DNA from: DATBLE01 sp963775695
GTDB taxonomy: Bacteria > Actinomycetota > Thermoleophilia > Gaiellales > Gaiellaceae
Assembly: GCA_963775695.1 (NCBI GenBank)
Contig: CAVZJU010000001.1
Span: forward strand, 248,001 to 312,000
Length of the DNA: 64,000 nt
Direction of reading: 5' to 3'
In this document: piece by piece, positions 31,759 through 39,586 of the stretch
How the letters are laid out: every line of letters starts with the position of its first letter
Numbering within the stretch: the first letter of the stretch is position 1
Position numbers and translations under genes: made by a program
The notes under the pieces: model-generated
What the model was told of the DNA's origin: nothing
What the model saw: the letters and a program-made list of their open reading frames with translations, nothing else
Databases searched by the model: none

Positions 31759-32999
31759 TATTCGTCGGGGTCGCGCAGGTCGAACAGGTGGCGAACGGCC
31801 TGAGCGTAGCCGCCGCCGTCCGCGCCGGCGGCCGCCTCCTTCAGGCGAACCGTCGGCGGATGGAGCAGCTTGTTGACGATCTGCGCCGTGATCGACTCGA
31901 CCGCCTCCTCCTGCGACTCGGAGAGCCCGAGACGCCCCCGTACGCGCGCCAGCTCGCCCGCGCGAACCTCCTCCGCCCAGGCACGCAGCGACGCGATCGC
32001 GGGGACGACCTCGCGGGATGCCTGCCATTCACGGAAGCCTTCGGCCTCCTCTGCGACGATCGCCTCGGCACGCGCCGCCTCACGCCGGCGGCCGGCAAGG
32101 CTGGAGGCGACCACCGACTCGAGGTCGTCGATGTCGTAGAGGTAGCAGGCGTCGAGCTCGTGGATGGCCGGGTCGAGGTCGCGCGGCACGGCCAGGTCGA
32201 TCAGGAACAGCGGTCGCCCCTTCCGGTCACGCAGCGCCGCCTCCACCTGGTCGCGCACGAGCACCCAGCCGGGCGATCCGGTCGACGAGACGACCACGTC
32301 GACCTCCCCGAGCGCGGCCGCGGCGCGCTCGAGTCCGATCCCCTCGCCCGCGAAACCGGACGCGAGCTCGGCGGCGCGCTGCGGCGAGCGATTCGCGACG
32401 AACGCGATCGAGGCGCCGCGCGCAGCGAGGCTGCGTGCGGCGAGCTCCGCGACGTGGCCCGCCCCGACGAGCAGCACCCGGCACCCGTCGAGTCGGCCGA
32501 ACACCTGCTGGGCCAGCGCCGCCGCGGCCGACGAGACCGACGCCGGACTCTCGGCGATCGCCGTCTCGGCGCGCACCTTCTTGCCTGCGTGCAACGCCTG
32601 CCGGAAGAGCCGGTCGAGCACCGGTCCGGTCGTGCCGGCCTCGAACGCCGCCCGGACCTGGCCGAGGATCTCGCCCTCGCCCGGAACGAGCGAGTCGAGG
32701 CCGGCCGCCACGCGCAAGAGGTGGAGGGCTGCGGCCTCGTCCGCCAGCCGGTAGACGACCGCGCGCAACTGCTCGCCTGTCAGGCCGCTGATCGACTCGA
32801 GCACGGCGAGCGCCCGCTCCTCCGCATCCTCCCCGACGAGATAGAGCTCTGTCCGGTTGCAGGTCGAGAGACACACGGCTTCGCCCTCCGTCGCGAGGGA
32901 CGCCGCGAGCTCCCCGGCCTGCGGCAAGGGCACGAAGGCCCGTTCCCGGACGGCAACGGACGTGCCACGGTGCGAGAGCCCGACCAGGGTCAGCATCAT
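31758..32999 (-). CDS. hemA: Glutamyl-tRNA reductase
   Basis: 413 aa. TLVGLSHRGTSVAVRE at the N-terminus, catalytic cysteine in CLSTCNRTELYLV, GEGEILGQVRAAFEAG, NADPH-binding VLLVGAGHVAELAARSL, FLIDLAVPRDLDP, and a C-terminal helical dimerisation domain. It makes glutamate-1-semialdehyde, the first step of C5-pathway heme synthesis. ATG start, 7 nt after the ccsA/hemX stop. Confidence 0.97.
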   Translation of the reverse strand: MMLTLVGLSHRGTSVAVRERAFVPLPQAGELAASLATEGEAVCLSTCNRTELYLVGEDAEERALAVLESISGLTGEQLRAVVYRLADEAAALHLLRVAAGLDSLVPGEGEILGQVRAAFEAGTTGPVLDRLFRQALHAGKKVRAETAIAESPASVSSAAAALAQQVFGRLDGCRVLLVGAGHVAELAARSLAARGASIAFVANRSPQRAAELASGFAGEGIGLERAAAALGEVDVVVSSTGSPGWVLVRDQVEAALRDRKGRPLFLIDLAVPRDLDPAIHELDACYLYDIDDLESVVASSLAGRRREAARAEAIVAEEAEGFREWQASREVVPAIASLRAWAEEVRAGELARVRGRLGLSESQEEAVESITAQIVNKLLHPPTVRLKEAAAGADGGGYAQAVRHLFDLRDPDE

Positions 33000-33006
33000 C
33001 GGCGGA

Positions 33007-33795
33007 TCACGAGAAGTGGTTCACCTGGAGTCCGAGGCGGGCGACGACCACGAGCGCGAAGCCGGCGAGGGCAAGGTAGGCGGCGCGGCGGCCGTGCCAG
33101 CCGGCCTCGTAGCGCAGGACGAGATAGCTGCCGTAGACCGCCCAGGTTCCGAGCGTGACCGCCATCAGCGCGTCGACCGAGGCGCCCTGGTCCCTGAGTC
33201 GGACGAGGCCGGCGACGATTCCGGCGGTCAGCGCGGGCAACGCGACGAGGATCGTGCGGCTGGTCAGCGTCTCGAGCGTGAGCAGCGACGGGGCCCGGCC
33301 GAGCAGCGCCGCGGGCCGGCGGCTCTTCAGCCGGCGCTCCTGCCACAGGTACAGGCCCGAGAGGGCAGCCGCGAGCGTGAAGGCGGCGAACGCGAACGAG
33401 AGCAGGCCGACGTGGACGATCAGGAACGCGGTCGAGTAGCCGCCCGTCTCGCCGCCGCCGATGCCGCCGCCGAGCCGCGCGAGCACCAGCAGCCCGGCGG
33501 CAAGCGGCATCACGGCGAGGCCGAGCAGCCGGTAGCGGCTGCGGCAGCCCCAGACCAGGTACACGCTGACCACCAGCCAGACGAAGAGGTTCAGCGAGCC
33601 GGCCCAGGTCGACCAGGGGAAGCCGTCTGCCCGCGCGGCCTCGTCGACGAGCAGCGCGGTCTGGAGGAGCCACCCGAGCCGGACCCCCCAGGTCGCGACC
33701 CGGCCGGCCGGTCCCGGGCGCCTCGCGTTCACGGCGTAGGCGATCGCCGCGACGGCGTACGCCAGGAACGCAAACCCGAAGAGATACTCAGCCAT
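33007..33795 (-). CDS. CcsA/HemX-like cytochrome c assembly membrane protein
   Basis: 262 aa with eight predicted helices and the CcsA/ResC-type WAGSLNLFVWLVVSVYLVWG and GGYSTAFLIVHVGLLSFAFAAF (histidine in the helix). Proteins of this type bind or export heme for cytochrome c maturation; the copy beside hemA is named HemX in Bacillus and influences HemA levels. It overlaps the ccmD-like gene by 8 nt. ATG start. Confidence 0.88.
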   Translation of the reverse strand: MAEYLFGFAFLAYAVAAIAYAVNARRPGPAGRVATWGVRLGWLLQTALLVDEAARADGFPWSTWAGSLNLFVWLVVSVYLVWGCRSRYRLLGLAVMPLAAGLLVLARLGGGIGGGETGGYSTAFLIVHVGLLSFAFAAFTLAAALSGLYLWQERRLKSRRPAALLGRAPSLLTLETLTSRTILVALPALTAGIVAGLVRLRDQGASVDALMAVTLGTWAVYGSYLVLRYEAGWHGRRAAYLALAGFALVVVARLGLQVNHFS

Positions 33796-33940
33796 CCGCC
33801 CGCTTGCGCGCCAGGTCGGTCAGCTCACCCACCTCGCGCTCGAGCCGCGCGAGCTTCAGCGCCATGATCAGGAAGTAGACGAGCACGAACGCGAATACCA
33901 CCAGGTAGGCGGCGGCGACGTACTTCTCCTCGTTGCTCAT
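33788..33940 (-). CDS. CcmD-like small membrane protein
   Basis: 50 aa with one membrane helix (YVAAAYLVVFAFVLVYFLIMALK) followed by a charged coiled-coil-like tail (LARLEREVGELTDLARKRADG, in parts LARLEREVGE and LTDLARKR). Size, topology and place between ccmC and ccsA fit CcmD, which helps release holo-CcmE. The ATG (33938-33940) lies inside the 12-bp stem of an inverted repeat (33936-33962) and GGAGA is in its loop, suggesting structured translational control. Confidence 0.75.
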   Translation of the reverse strand: MSNEEKYVAAAYLVVFAFVLVYFLIMALKLARLEREVGELTDLARKRADG

Positions 33941-34040
33941 CGACCGGTCTCCGGTCGATGAGTGGAGAGGGGTCCCAGGGGAACCGGGAGGTTCCCCGAG
34001 CAAGAACGGCCTCTGGAAGAAGGGGGTCCGAAGGCGAACG
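33936..34040. repeat. Structured intergenic element 4 (type C) with start-codon hairpin
   Basis: Between ccmC and the ccmD-like gene. A 12-bp inverted repeat, CTCATCGACCGG (33936-33947) and CCGGTCGATGAG (33951-33962), contains the ccmD-like start codon. Then comes GTGGAGAGGGG, a hairpin GGGGAACC-GGGA-GGTTCCCC with a GNRA-type loop (33978-33997), and GGCCTCTGGAAGAAGGGGG. The same parts in the same order occur in element 6. Confidence 0.85.
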
Positions 34041-34043
34041 ACC

Positions 34044-34754
34044 TCATGCCAGCAGCTCCCGGAGCTCCTTCAGGCGTGCATCGAGACGTTTTCCGGCGAG
34101 CTCGAACTGGTAGAGCGCCGCGAACAACGCCAGCATCGCGGCGAGGCAGACACAGAAGGTGAAGAACTGCGAGCCGGCCATCTGCGGCCCGTGGCGGTTG
34201 AACGCGACCGGATGGATGTACTGGTTCGCGAGACGGATCGCCAGGAAGCTGATCGGGATCAGGACGACCCCGAACAGCGAGTAGACGGCGCAGAGGTTCG
34301 CCCGCTGCGGCCCGGCTTCGACCGAGTATCGGAGCATGAAGTACGCGGAGTAGAAGAGGAAGAGGACGAGGAAGAGGACGAGCTGCCGCTCGCTCCAGAG
34401 CCACCAGTGTCCCCAGCGGAACTTCGCCCAGAGCGAGCCCGTGAGCAGGGTCATCGCGCCGAAGATGACGCCGAGGTGGATGGCGACGTAGCTCTCGAGG
34501 TCCGCCCCGGGCTTGCCCTTCCACAAATGGACGAGCCCCTTCCAGGCGCCCCAGCCGAAGCACGCGTAAGCGGTCAGCGCGATCGGGACGTGGAAGTAGA
34601 AGATCTTCTGGTTGAGGCCATCCTCGTCGACCGGCGCGTAGAAGAAGACGAGCGCGATCGCCGTCGGCACCAGCACGGCGGCGAGCGTCGCTGACAGCGC
34701 GAGCTGGTTATTCCGTAACGACGTACTCAAAGGAGGCCCAGGAGATGATCGCAA
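34044..34754 (-). CDS. ccmC: Heme exporter membrane subunit CcmC
   Basis: 236 aa, six helices. The tryptophan-rich heme-handling motif reads WGHWWLWSERQL (about 113-124); conserved histidines are in FYFHVPIAL and AIHLGVIFGAM, with AFNRHGPQ late in the protein. It presents heme to CcmE in system I cytochrome c maturation. TTG at 34754 is used; a TTG 8 codons downstream is equally possible. The 5' end overlaps ccmB by 47 nt. Confidence 0.92.
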   Translation of the reverse strand: MRSSPGPPLSTSLRNNQLALSATLAAVLVPTAIALVFFYAPVDEDGLNQKIFYFHVPIALTAYACFGWGAWKGLVHLWKGKPGADLESYVAIHLGVIFGAMTLLTGSLWAKFRWGHWWLWSERQLVLFLVLFLFYSAYFMLRYSVEAGPQRANLCAVYSLFGVVLIPISFLAIRLANQYIHPVAFNRHGPQMAGSQFFTFCVCLAAMLALFAALYQFELAGKRLDARLKELRELLA

Positions 34755-35349
34755 AGACCGCGTCGTAGAGCGCGAGAAACCCCAGGTAACGAGCGGGTTC
34801 GTCCACCACGCTGGCCCCCACGCCGCCGATCACGATGGGAATCGCGAGCGGCAGGAAGAGCAGCGGCAGGAGCAGCTCACGGGCACGCCCGGCGACCGCC
34901 ATCGCCGCCAGCACGGTGCCGACCGCGCAAATCCCGAGATCGGCCAACGCCACGCCGGCGACGGTCGCGCCGTCGATGCCCGAGAAGAAGAGCGCGAACG
35001 CCGGGAGCGCGACCAGTTCGGCGACGACGAGGAAGCCGAGCATCGAGACCGTCTTCGCCAGCCAGATCGCGCTGCGGTCACACGGAGCGAGCAGCAGCCC
35101 GTCGAGCAGCCGCTGCTCGCGCTCGGCGACGAACGCGCGGGTCAGGCCGAGGAGCGCCGTGAAGAGGATCGCCACCCAGAGCAGCCCCTTGGCGGCAAGC
35201 TCGGAGCTCCCCGACGGCAACGCGAAGTGGAAGACGACGAGCGCGGCGACGACGAAGAGCAGCATCGCGGGGACGACGCTGCGGGCGCGCAGCTCGAGGC
35301 GGAGATCCTTGCCGGCGAGCGTCGCCACGTCCGCGAAGTACCCGTTCAT
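34708..35349 (-). CDS. ccmB: Heme exporter membrane subunit CcmB
   Basis: 213 aa with six helices. N-terminal LAGKDLRLELRARSVVPAMLLF and FVAEREQRLLDGLLLAPCDRSAIWLAKT (parts: EREQRLLDGLLLAP, IWLAKT) are typical; the C-terminal half LLPLLFLPLAIPIVIGG is also. With CcmA and CcmC it forms the heme ABC transporter complex. ATG start. It is separated from ccmA by 208 nt of repeat element 5, although the genes are normally adjacent. Confidence 0.93.
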   Translation of the reverse strand: MNGYFADVATLAGKDLRLELRARSVVPAMLLFVVAALVVFHFALPSGSSELAAKGLLWVAILFTALLGLTRAFVAEREQRLLDGLLLAPCDRSAIWLAKTVSMLGFLVVAELVALPAFALFFSGIDGATVAGVALADLGICAVGTVLAAMAVAGRARELLLPLLFLPLAIPIVIGGVGASVVDEPARYLGFLALYDAVFAIISWASFEYVVTE

Positions 35350-35378
35350 CGTGAAGCGCGCTCCGGTCCCGAGGGGGT

Positions 35379-35557
35379 CTTCGTCGCCGCAACCGACATG
35401 GCGGGCGCGGCACCCGACGGCTGATCGGGTGCGAACGCTTTCGGGGAAGGGGGCTCACGGGGCGCCGGCGGCGCCCCGCTTGGGGGGCTCTGCTTCTGGG
35501 CACGCTCCGCGTGCGTGGCCGTTTCCCCCGCGGGAGCGAGCCAAGAGTGAGCGACAA
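35379..35557. repeat. Structured intergenic element 5 (type A, expanded) inside the ccm cluster
   Basis: Contains the block GACATGGCGGGCGCGGC (35395-35411), a hairpin GCACCCGA...TCGGGTGC, GGGGAAGGGGGCTCACGGGG, then an expanded region with GGGGCGCC-GGC-GGCGCCCC (35459-35477) and GCACGC-TCC-GCGTGC (35500-35514), closing with GTTTCCCCCGCGGGAGCGAGC. The expanded part aligns with element 3. It sits between ccmB (start) and ccmA (stop) on the minus strand. Confidence 0.85.
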
Positions 35558-36142
35558 TCATGCGAAGGCGAGCCGGTGCGACGCGAGGGATTCCAGACGC
35601 GCCGGGTCGTGGGTGGAGGCGACGAAGGTCGCGGTGGGCCTGAGCTCGGCGAGCTCCCGGTCGAGCAGCGCGGCGCCCTCCTCGTCCAGCGCACTGAACG
35701 GCTCGTCCAGCACGAGCAGCTCGGGATCGTGCAGCAGCGTCCGGCAGAGCGCGAGCCGCTGGAGCATCCCGCGCGAGAACGAGTCGGCGCGTTGGTTACG
35801 GGCGTCCCACAGACCGAATCGCTCGAGCAGCATTCCGATCCGCTCGCGGCGCTCGGGCACGCGATACAGCCGTCCGTAGAGATCGAGGTTCTCGAGCGCG
35901 GTCAGCTCGCGGTAGACGAGCGGCTCGTGGCCGAGAAAGCCGATCCGCTCGCGCGGCGCCTCGACGTCGAGCTCCCCCGCGGTGGGCACGAGCAGCCCCG
36001 CGATCAGCCGCAGCAGCGTCGTCTTGCCCGAGCCGTTCGGACCCGTGAGCAGCAGGAACGAGCCGCGCTCGACGTCGAGGTCGAGGTCGAGGATCACATG
36101 CTTCGCGCCGAAGGTGCGGCCGAGCTTGCGCGCCGCGATCAC
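35558..36142 (-). CDS. ccmA: Heme exporter ATP-binding subunit CcmA
   Basis: 194 aa ABC ATPase: Walker A TGPNGSGKTT (33-42), Q-loop region GHEPLVYRELTALENLDLYGRLY, signature FSRGMLQRLALCRTL (degenerate LSGGQ, as usual in CcmA), Walker B LLVLDEPFSALD, and H-loop VASTHD. It powers or regulates CcmB/CcmC in release of holo-CcmE. The start overlaps the mqnP stop by 4 nt. Confidence 0.93.
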   Translation of the reverse strand: MIAARKLGRTFGAKHVILDLDLDVERGSFLLLTGPNGSGKTTLLRLIAGLLVPTAGELDVEAPRERIGFLGHEPLVYRELTALENLDLYGRLYRVPERRERIGMLLERFGLWDARNQRADSFSRGMLQRLALCRTLLHDPELLVLDEPFSALDEEGAALLDRELAELRPTATFVASTHDPARLESLASHRLAFA

Positions 36143-37002
36143 TGGACGAGGACGTCGGCGAGGACGAAGCCGAAGAACGTGACGCTGATCACGCCGTTCA
36201 TGGTGAAGAAGGCGGCGTCGAGGCGACGCAGGTCACCCGGGTGGACGAGCGAGTGCTCGTAGGAGAGGAGCCCCGCGACGACCGCGACCCCGATCCAGTA
36301 CAGGAGTCCGACGTCGAGTCCTGCCCCGGCTGCCGCGAGCAGCCAGACGGTCAGCAGGTGCAACACCCGCGCGCCGCGGAAGACACCGCACTCGCCCCAG
36401 CGGGTCGTCCACGAGTGCAGGCCCTGCGCCCGATCGATCTCGACGTCGAACAGCGAGTAGAAGAGGTCGAAGCCGGCGACCCAGCAGGCGACGGCGCCGC
36501 CGAGCGCCCAAGCCTGCCAGGGCAGGTCGCCGCGGATCGCGATCCACGCCCCCATCGGGGCAAGCCCGTCGACGGCGCCGAGCCACAGGTGGGCGAGCCA
36601 GGTGACGCGCTTGAGGTACGGGTAGACGACGAATCCGGCGACCGGGATCGGCCACAGCCAGCGGCAGATCGGCTCGAGCTGCCAGACCGCGACCAGGAAC
36701 AGCGCCAGCGAGGCGAGACAGAAGAGGATGACCTGCGTCTGGGTGAGCCGTCCGGCGGGGAGCTCGCGCCCGGCCGTCCGCGGGTTGCGCGCGTCGATCT
36801 CGGCGTCGAGCAGCCGGTTGAGCGCCATCGCCAGCGACCGCGCGCCGACCATCGCCACCGTGATCCAGACGAGATCGTGCGCGCTCGGAACGGCGTCGAC
36901 CGCCAGGAACGCGCCGACGTAGGCGAACGGCAGCGCGAAGACGGTGTGCTCGATCTTGACGAGCGAGGCGAACCGCCGCGGGTACGCCACGACGGTGCTC
37001 AT
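36139..37002 (-). CDS. mqnP: UbiA-family prenyltransferase (MqnP-type)
   Basis: 287 aa, eight to nine helices. First Asp-rich motif NRLLDAEIDARNPRTAGRELP (N62, D66, D70; key part NRLLDAEID) and second motif LFYSLFDVEIDRAQ. It resembles the prenyltransferase of the futalosine menaquinone route rather than classical MenA; the quinone assignment is inference because no other mqn gene is visible. ATG at 37002 lies in an 11-bp inverted repeat (36997-37025) with AGAGGA in the loop. Confidence 0.85.
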   Translation of the reverse strand: MSTVVAYPRRFASLVKIEHTVFALPFAYVGAFLAVDAVPSAHDLVWITVAMVGARSLAMALNRLLDAEIDARNPRTAGRELPAGRLTQTQVILFCLASLALFLVAVWQLEPICRWLWPIPVAGFVVYPYLKRVTWLAHLWLGAVDGLAPMGAWIAIRGDLPWQAWALGGAVACWVAGFDLFYSLFDVEIDRAQGLHSWTTRWGECGVFRGARVLHLLTVWLLAAAGAGLDVGLLYWIGVAVVAGLLSYEHSLVHPGDLRRLDAAFFTMNGVISVTFFGFVLADVLVQ

Positions 37003-37147
37003 GGGCTGTCCTCTAGCCCATGAGCATTGTGGAGAGGGCCGGGGGGAACCGGGAGGTTCCCCCATGAACATCGGCCTCTAGAAGAAGGGGGCTCGTGGGG
37101 GAAACATGGTTTCCCCCACGGAAGCGAGCCGAAGGCGAGCGACGTGC
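36997..37147. repeat. Structured intergenic element 6 (type C + type A)
   Basis: A composite copy. The inverted repeat GCTCATGGGCT (36997-37007) and AGCCCATGAGC (37015-37025) holds the mqnP start codon. Then GTGGAGAGGG, hairpin GGGGGAACC-GGGA-GGTTCCCCC (37042-37063) and CGGCCTCTAGAAGAAGGGGG as in element 4, then hairpin CGTGGGGGAAAC-ATG-GTTTCCCCCACG (37094-37120) and AGCGAGCCGAAGGCGAGCGA as in element 1. It lies between mqnP and moaB. Confidence 0.87.
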
Positions 37148-37630
37148 TCACGTCTGCTCGTGTCCCGACTGAGTATCGCCGGCGAGCAACTGGAGCGCGT
37201 GGGCGAGCGCAGGCTGGAGCACCGCGAAGCCGTCGCGGCAGCCTCCGGGCGACCCGGGCAGGTTCACGACCAGCGTCGAGCCGCACACGCCGGCGATGCC
37301 GCGCGACAGCAGCCCGTGCGGCGTCTTCGCAATCGAGTCGGCGCGAAGCGCCTCGGAGATTCCTGGTGCAGCGCGATCGAGCACCTCCATGGTCGCCTCG
37401 GGGGTGACGTCCCGCGGGCCGAGCCCCGTTCCCCCGGTCGTGAGCACCACCTCTGTGTTGTCGGACAGGGCAACGATCGCGTCGGAGATCGCGTCTCGCT
37501 CGTCGGGAACGACCCGCCGCTCGACCTCGAAACCCTCCGCGGACAGCAGCTCGAAGAGAACGGCGCCGCTGCGGTCCTCGCGCGTCCCCTCGGCCACCCC
37601 GTCCGAGACGGTCAAGATCCCGGCCCTCAC
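37148..37630 (-). CDS. moaB: MoaB/MogA-family molybdenum cofactor protein
   Basis: 160 aa MPT-binding-domain protein. ILTVSDGVAEGTREDRSG at the N-terminus, VVLTTGGTGLGPRDVTPEA (the MPT-adenylation signature TTGGTG), and GVCGSTLVVNLPGSPGG near the C-terminus. It adenylates molybdopterin or acts in a related step. GTG or ATG start overlaps the moaC stop by 4 nt. Confidence 0.92.
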   Translation of the reverse strand: MRAGILTVSDGVAEGTREDRSGAVLFELLSAEGFEVERRVVPDERDAISDAIVALSDNTEVVLTTGGTGLGPRDVTPEATMEVLDRAAPGISEALRADSIAKTPHGLLSRGIAGVCGSTLVVNLPGSPGGCRDGFAVLQPALAHALQLLAGDTQSGHEQT

Positions 37631-38073
37631 AGCTGCTCCTTCGTCTTCTCCAGCAGCCGCACCCCGTCGACGACCATCTCCTTGTCGATCGCCTTGGCCA
37701 TGTCGTAGACGGTGAGCGCGGCGACCGACGCAGCGACGAGCGCTTCCATCTCGACCCCAGTTTGCGCCGTTGTCTCGACAGCCGCCTGGATCTCCACCGA
37801 ACCCTCTCGAACGTCGACCGACAGGTCGATGTTCGACAAAGGCAGGGGATGGCAGAGCGGGATCAGGTCAGCCGTGCGTTTGGCCGCCATCACGCCGGCG
37901 AGCTGCGCGGTCACGAGCGCGTCGCCCTTTGGCAGCTCGCGGAGCCGGCGGGCGGTCTCCGGCGCCATGCGCACGGACGCCGCGGCGACGGCCCGGCGCC
38001 TGGACAGCGGCTTGCCACCGACGTCGACCATCCGCACGTCGCCGGCCTCGTCGACGTGCGAGAGGTCGCCCAT
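37627..38073 (-). CDS. moaC: Cyclic pyranopterin monophosphate synthase
   Basis: 148 aa, with LSHVDEAGDVRMVDVGGK at the N-terminus, GDALVTAQLAGVMAAKRTADLIPLCHPLPLS (as LVTAQLAGVMAAKRT and IPLCHPLPLS), and GVEMEALVAASVAALTVYDMAKAIDK with the catalytic lysine region. It forms cPMP with MoaA. The other Moco gene in the window is moeA at 46001-47200. Confidence 0.96.
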   Translation of the reverse strand: MGDLSHVDEAGDVRMVDVGGKPLSRRRAVAAASVRMAPETARRLRELPKGDALVTAQLAGVMAAKRTADLIPLCHPLPLSNIDLSVDVREGSVEIQAAVETTAQTGVEMEALVAASVAALTVYDMAKAIDKEMVVDGVRLLEKTKEQL

Positions 38074-38137
38074 TGCAGGGCGATCGTAGCTGGGCCGCTC
38101 GCCCTCCCCGGCGCCGACCCGCTCGGCCGGCCGCCGA

Positions 38138-39586
38138 CTAGGTGGGCGCCGAGACCCGGTCGAGGTCGGCGAGCTGGAGGTCGAGCCATTCCGTCAGGTC
38201 GTGCTCGCGGACATGCGCCTGGATCGACTCGGCCCGCCGGCGACGCTCTTCCTTCGAGAGCGAGAGCGCCTCGTGCAGCGCCTCCGCCTGGCCGGCGACG
38301 TCGAACGGGTCGACGGCGACGACCCACGGCGCCAGCTCCTCGTACGCGCCGGCATTTCGGGAAAGGACGACGACGCCGTCCCGGTGATTGACGAGCGGCG
38401 CCTCCTTCGCGACCAGGTTCAACCCGTCAGAGACCGCGTTCACGAGCAGCACGTCGTACTGGGTGTACGCGGCGACCGAGCGCGGGAAGTCGTCCCGCAC
38501 CTCCAGCCGCACCGGGTCCCAGCCATCCCGGGCGAAGCGGTCGTTGACCTCGCGCGCGGTGGCGCGGACCTCGTCCAGGTGGGCCGCGTACCGCGGGATG
38601 TCCTGCCGCGACGGGTCGAGCAGGGCGAGCATCCCGACCCGCCCATGCACTTCCGGATGGTCGGCGAGGAATGCCCCGAATGCCTGGAAGCCGCGGACGA
38701 TGTTCTTGGAGGGATCGGTGCGGTCGACCCGCAGGATCAGCCGATCGCCCCGCATCCGCTCGAGGTCGCGCGCCTGCTCGAGCACGTCGGCGCGTGCGGC
38801 CAGCTCGTCGAACTCGGCCGTGTCGATCGAGATCGGGTGCGCGGTGACGAGGGTGCTGCGCCCGGCGTACTCGACCGTTCCCGCGTCGACGTCGACGTCC
38901 GCACCGAGAACGGCCTCGACCGAAGCGACGAAATTCTCACGCCAGCGGTGTGTATGGAAGCCGACCACGTCGTTTGCCAGCAGCCCTTCGTGGATCGCGC
39001 GCGAGGCGGCTTCCGGCAGCACTGCCCACCCTGTCTGGTCCGGCCAAGGGATGTGCACGAAGTGCGCGAGCCGGGCCTCGGCGTACTCCTCGCGGACACG
39101 CGGCGGCGCGACGTACAGGTGGTAGTCGTGGAACCACACCGGGCGGTCGGGGTCGGCGGCAAGCTCCTCGATCACCGCCGCGGCGATCCCCTGGTTCACA
39201 CGCTGGTAGCTCTCCCAGGCTTCGCCGAGTTGGGGCTGGCCGGCGAGATCCCACAGCTGGTGCTGCAAGAACCACAGCGCAGGGTTGGCGAACTGGTTGT
39301 AGAAGCGGTCGAAGTCGAGAGGGTCGTGAGTGACCAGCCGGAGCCGGTACGGCGAGCCGTCGCGGCCGGTCTCGCCGAAAGCGCCGCCCGCCTCGGCAGC
39401 GACGGCTCGGTCCTCATCCGTCATCGCGTTGGCGATCCAGGTGATCTCGTGGCGAGAGACGAGCGGGCCGAGCGCGGTGACGAGGCCGCCGCCTCCACGG
39501 CGCGCGGTCCGGCCCTGCGTGTCCCGCCCGTACGTGACCGGAGCGCGATTCGAGACGACGATCAGGCGCCGACGATCGGGCGCCAT
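38138..39586 (-). CDS. otsA: Alpha,alpha-trehalose-phosphate synthase (UDP-forming), OtsA type
   Basis: 482 aa GT20 enzyme. LIVVSNRAPVTYGRD, then GGGGLVTALGPLVSRHEITWIA, WFHDYHLYVAPPRVRE, FVHIPWPDQTGWAVLPE, VVGFHTHRWRENFVASV, LRVDRTDPSKNIVRGFQAF and NLVAKEAPLVNHRDGVVVLSRNAGAYEEL cover the donor and acceptor sites. It makes trehalose-6-phosphate, a stress protectant precursor; the phosphatase is not adjacent. ATG start directly follows the HtrA stop. Confidence 0.95.
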   Translation of the reverse strand: MAPDRRRLIVVSNRAPVTYGRDTQGRTARRGGGGLVTALGPLVSRHEITWIANAMTDEDRAVAAEAGGAFGETGRDGSPYRLRLVTHDPLDFDRFYNQFANPALWFLQHQLWDLAGQPQLGEAWESYQRVNQGIAAAVIEELAADPDRPVWFHDYHLYVAPPRVREEYAEARLAHFVHIPWPDQTGWAVLPEAASRAIHEGLLANDVVGFHTHRWRENFVASVEAVLGADVDVDAGTVEYAGRSTLVTAHPISIDTAEFDELAARADVLEQARDLERMRGDRLILRVDRTDPSKNIVRGFQAFGAFLADHPEVHGRVGMLALLDPSRQDIPRYAAHLDEVRATAREVNDRFARDGWDPVRLEVRDDFPRSVAAYTQYDVLLVNAVSDGLNLVAKEAPLVNHRDGVVVLSRNAGAYEELAPWVVAVDPFDVAGQAEALHEALSLSKEERRRRAESIQAHVREHDLTEWLDLQLADLDRVSAPT

